From Endozoicomonas sp965198415 (GTDB lineage Bacteria; Pseudomonadota; Gammaproteobacteria; Pseudomonadales; Endozoicomonadaceae): a stretch of DNA of 64,000 bases. Below are positions 63,230 to 64,000 of the stretch, piece by piece. The notes beneath the pieces are model-generated. The model saw nothing but the letters and a program-made list of their open reading frames with translations. It was not told the DNA's origin and searched no databases. The stretch covers positions 32,842 through 96,841 of the forward strand of contig CBDAPN010000012.1 of NCBI GenBank assembly GCA_965198415.1, read 5' to 3'. Each line of letters begins with the position of its first letter. Positions within the stretch are counted from its first letter, which is position 1. The position numbers and the translations under genes were made by a program.

Positions 63230-64000
63230 TTCATAATTAACGCCCTCAATATTAGTAACAACCGGTTCATCCCTGCGGGCGCAGGGAACACACTTTTCAA
63301 GTCGGACAATAATTTTTCATTGTCGGTTCATCCCTGCGGGCGCAGGGAACACTTGAACGGATACCATCAGAACAAAAAGAACGACGGTTCATCCCTGCGG
63401 GCGCAGGGAACACTCGCTAATTAAATCGGCTGATGATTGGGGGGGCGGTTCATCCCTGCGGGCGCAGGGAACACAATAAAATCGCAGGTAAAATCCAGTT
63501 CAAACGGCGGTTCATCCCTGCGGGCGCAGGGAACACTTTTGCGGCATAGATTGAAATGTTGCCGCGATCGGTTCATCCCTGCGGGCGCAGGGAACACATA
63601 CCGACATAAGCCACAAGATCCTGAATTGCCGGTTCATCCCTGCGGGCGCAGGGAACACATACCGACATAAGCCACAAGATCCTGAATTGCCGGTTCATCC
63701 CTGCGGGCGCAGGGAACACTGATTGAAGCGGATGAACCCCATTCATTGCTGCGGTTCATCCCTGCGGGCGCAGGGAACACGATCCTGCCTATGACCAGCG
63801 TGTTGCTAATGACGGTTCATCCCTGCGGGCGCAGGGAACACAAAAGCCGCCTTCGGATAGCCATCAGTAATTTCGGTTCATCCCTGCGGGCGCAGGGAAC
63901 ACAAAAAGTGAGCAGGCACCGGCACCCCTCCCACCGGTTCATCCCTGCGGGCGCAGGGAACACCAACTTCTTGAACGGTGCTTGGCCATCAGTGACGGTT

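Larger units (their letters stand above)
60247..64000 (-). CRISPR. type I-E CRISPR array 2 (continues past the window end)
   Basis: Sixty repeats from 60308 to 63963, a partial one at 63996-64000, and a fossil terminal repeat (60247-60275, 8 mismatches) give about 61 spacers. The 29-nt repeat is the same as array 1 and so is the orientation, so the leader lies beyond 64000 and the left end is the oldest. Most spacers are 32-33 nt (61-nt period). Exceptions are at the old end: 38 nt (60399), 39 (60466), 39 (60595), 35 (61030). Variant repeats include 60308 (extra C), 60437, 60696, 60940, 61675 and 62040 (one base short). Self or phage targets cannot be named from the window. Confidence 0.98.

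Noticed and set aside
60402..63670. Similar repetitive open frames across array 2
   Set aside because: Same reason: the repeat has no stop in several frames, so it creates long false frames.

Overview
This window is a 64 kb piece of a gammaproteobacterial chromosome. The core genes point to the Oceanospirillales/Pseudomonadales side of the class: the tRNA-Ser, csrA, lysC, alaS order, the gpsA, DUF4389, sixA cluster, fabA-fabB, sdaC with an L-serine deaminase, htpG, a divergent pspF/pspABC locus, and tusE. The combination of a large ankyrin-type protein, a 1659-residue RHS/YD protein and many decayed genes in AT-rich stretches resembles host-associated marine genera such as Endozoicomonas. That genus-level guess is inference only.

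Layout. 0-15.5 kb is mostly housekeeping: tRNA-Ser(GCU), csrA, lysC, alaS, a GNAT acetyltransferase, an MFS transporter, sixA/DUF4389/gpsA, fabA-fabB, dinG and a YchJ-type SEC-C protein. It is interrupted at 9.7-10.1 kb by a decayed IS605-type tnpB fragment flanked by 17-bp repeats. 15.7-19.5 kb is a TAXI-type TRAP transporter (binding protein plus fused permease). 20.9-23.7 kb is serine uptake and deamination. 23.8-28.4 kb holds htpG, a DUF599 membrane protein, a small membrane protein and a YafJ-type amidotransferase. 28.4-31.4 kb is the phage-shock locus, with an extra exported small protein at the head of the pspABC operon. 31.7-39.5 kb is a more AT-rich accessory stretch: an ornithine-cyclodeaminase-family enzyme, a DHA2-like exporter and the RHS protein. 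39.6-43.6 kb has small metabolic and unknown genes (Tas-like reductase, DUF3081, DUF3429, HNH nuclease, tusE, P-loop kinase). 43.6-48.9 kb is AT-rich, with two decayed copies of one unknown gene, a second relic, and a 980-residue ankyrin-like protein with a decapeptide-repeat N-terminus.

48.9-64 kb is a complete type I-E CRISPR-Cas locus on the minus strand. Along that strand the order is: array 2 (60,247 to beyond the window end), cas3, cse1, cse2, cas7, cas5, cas6e, cas1, cas2, leader, array 1 (51,263 down to 48,910). Both arrays share one 29-nt repeat and read the same way. Array 2 is mostly regular, with a 61-nt period, and carries a six-spacer block duplication. Two of its spacers overlap on one target and directly expose a CTT/AAG PAM. 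Array 1 sits behind an intact leader with a perfect IHF-consensus match, yet most of its spacers and many repeats are truncated, even next to the leader. I found no clearly new defence system. The most distinctive items are the broken leader-linked array 1, the overlapping-spacer PAM evidence, the exported protein heading the psp operon, and the RHS and ankyrin proteins.
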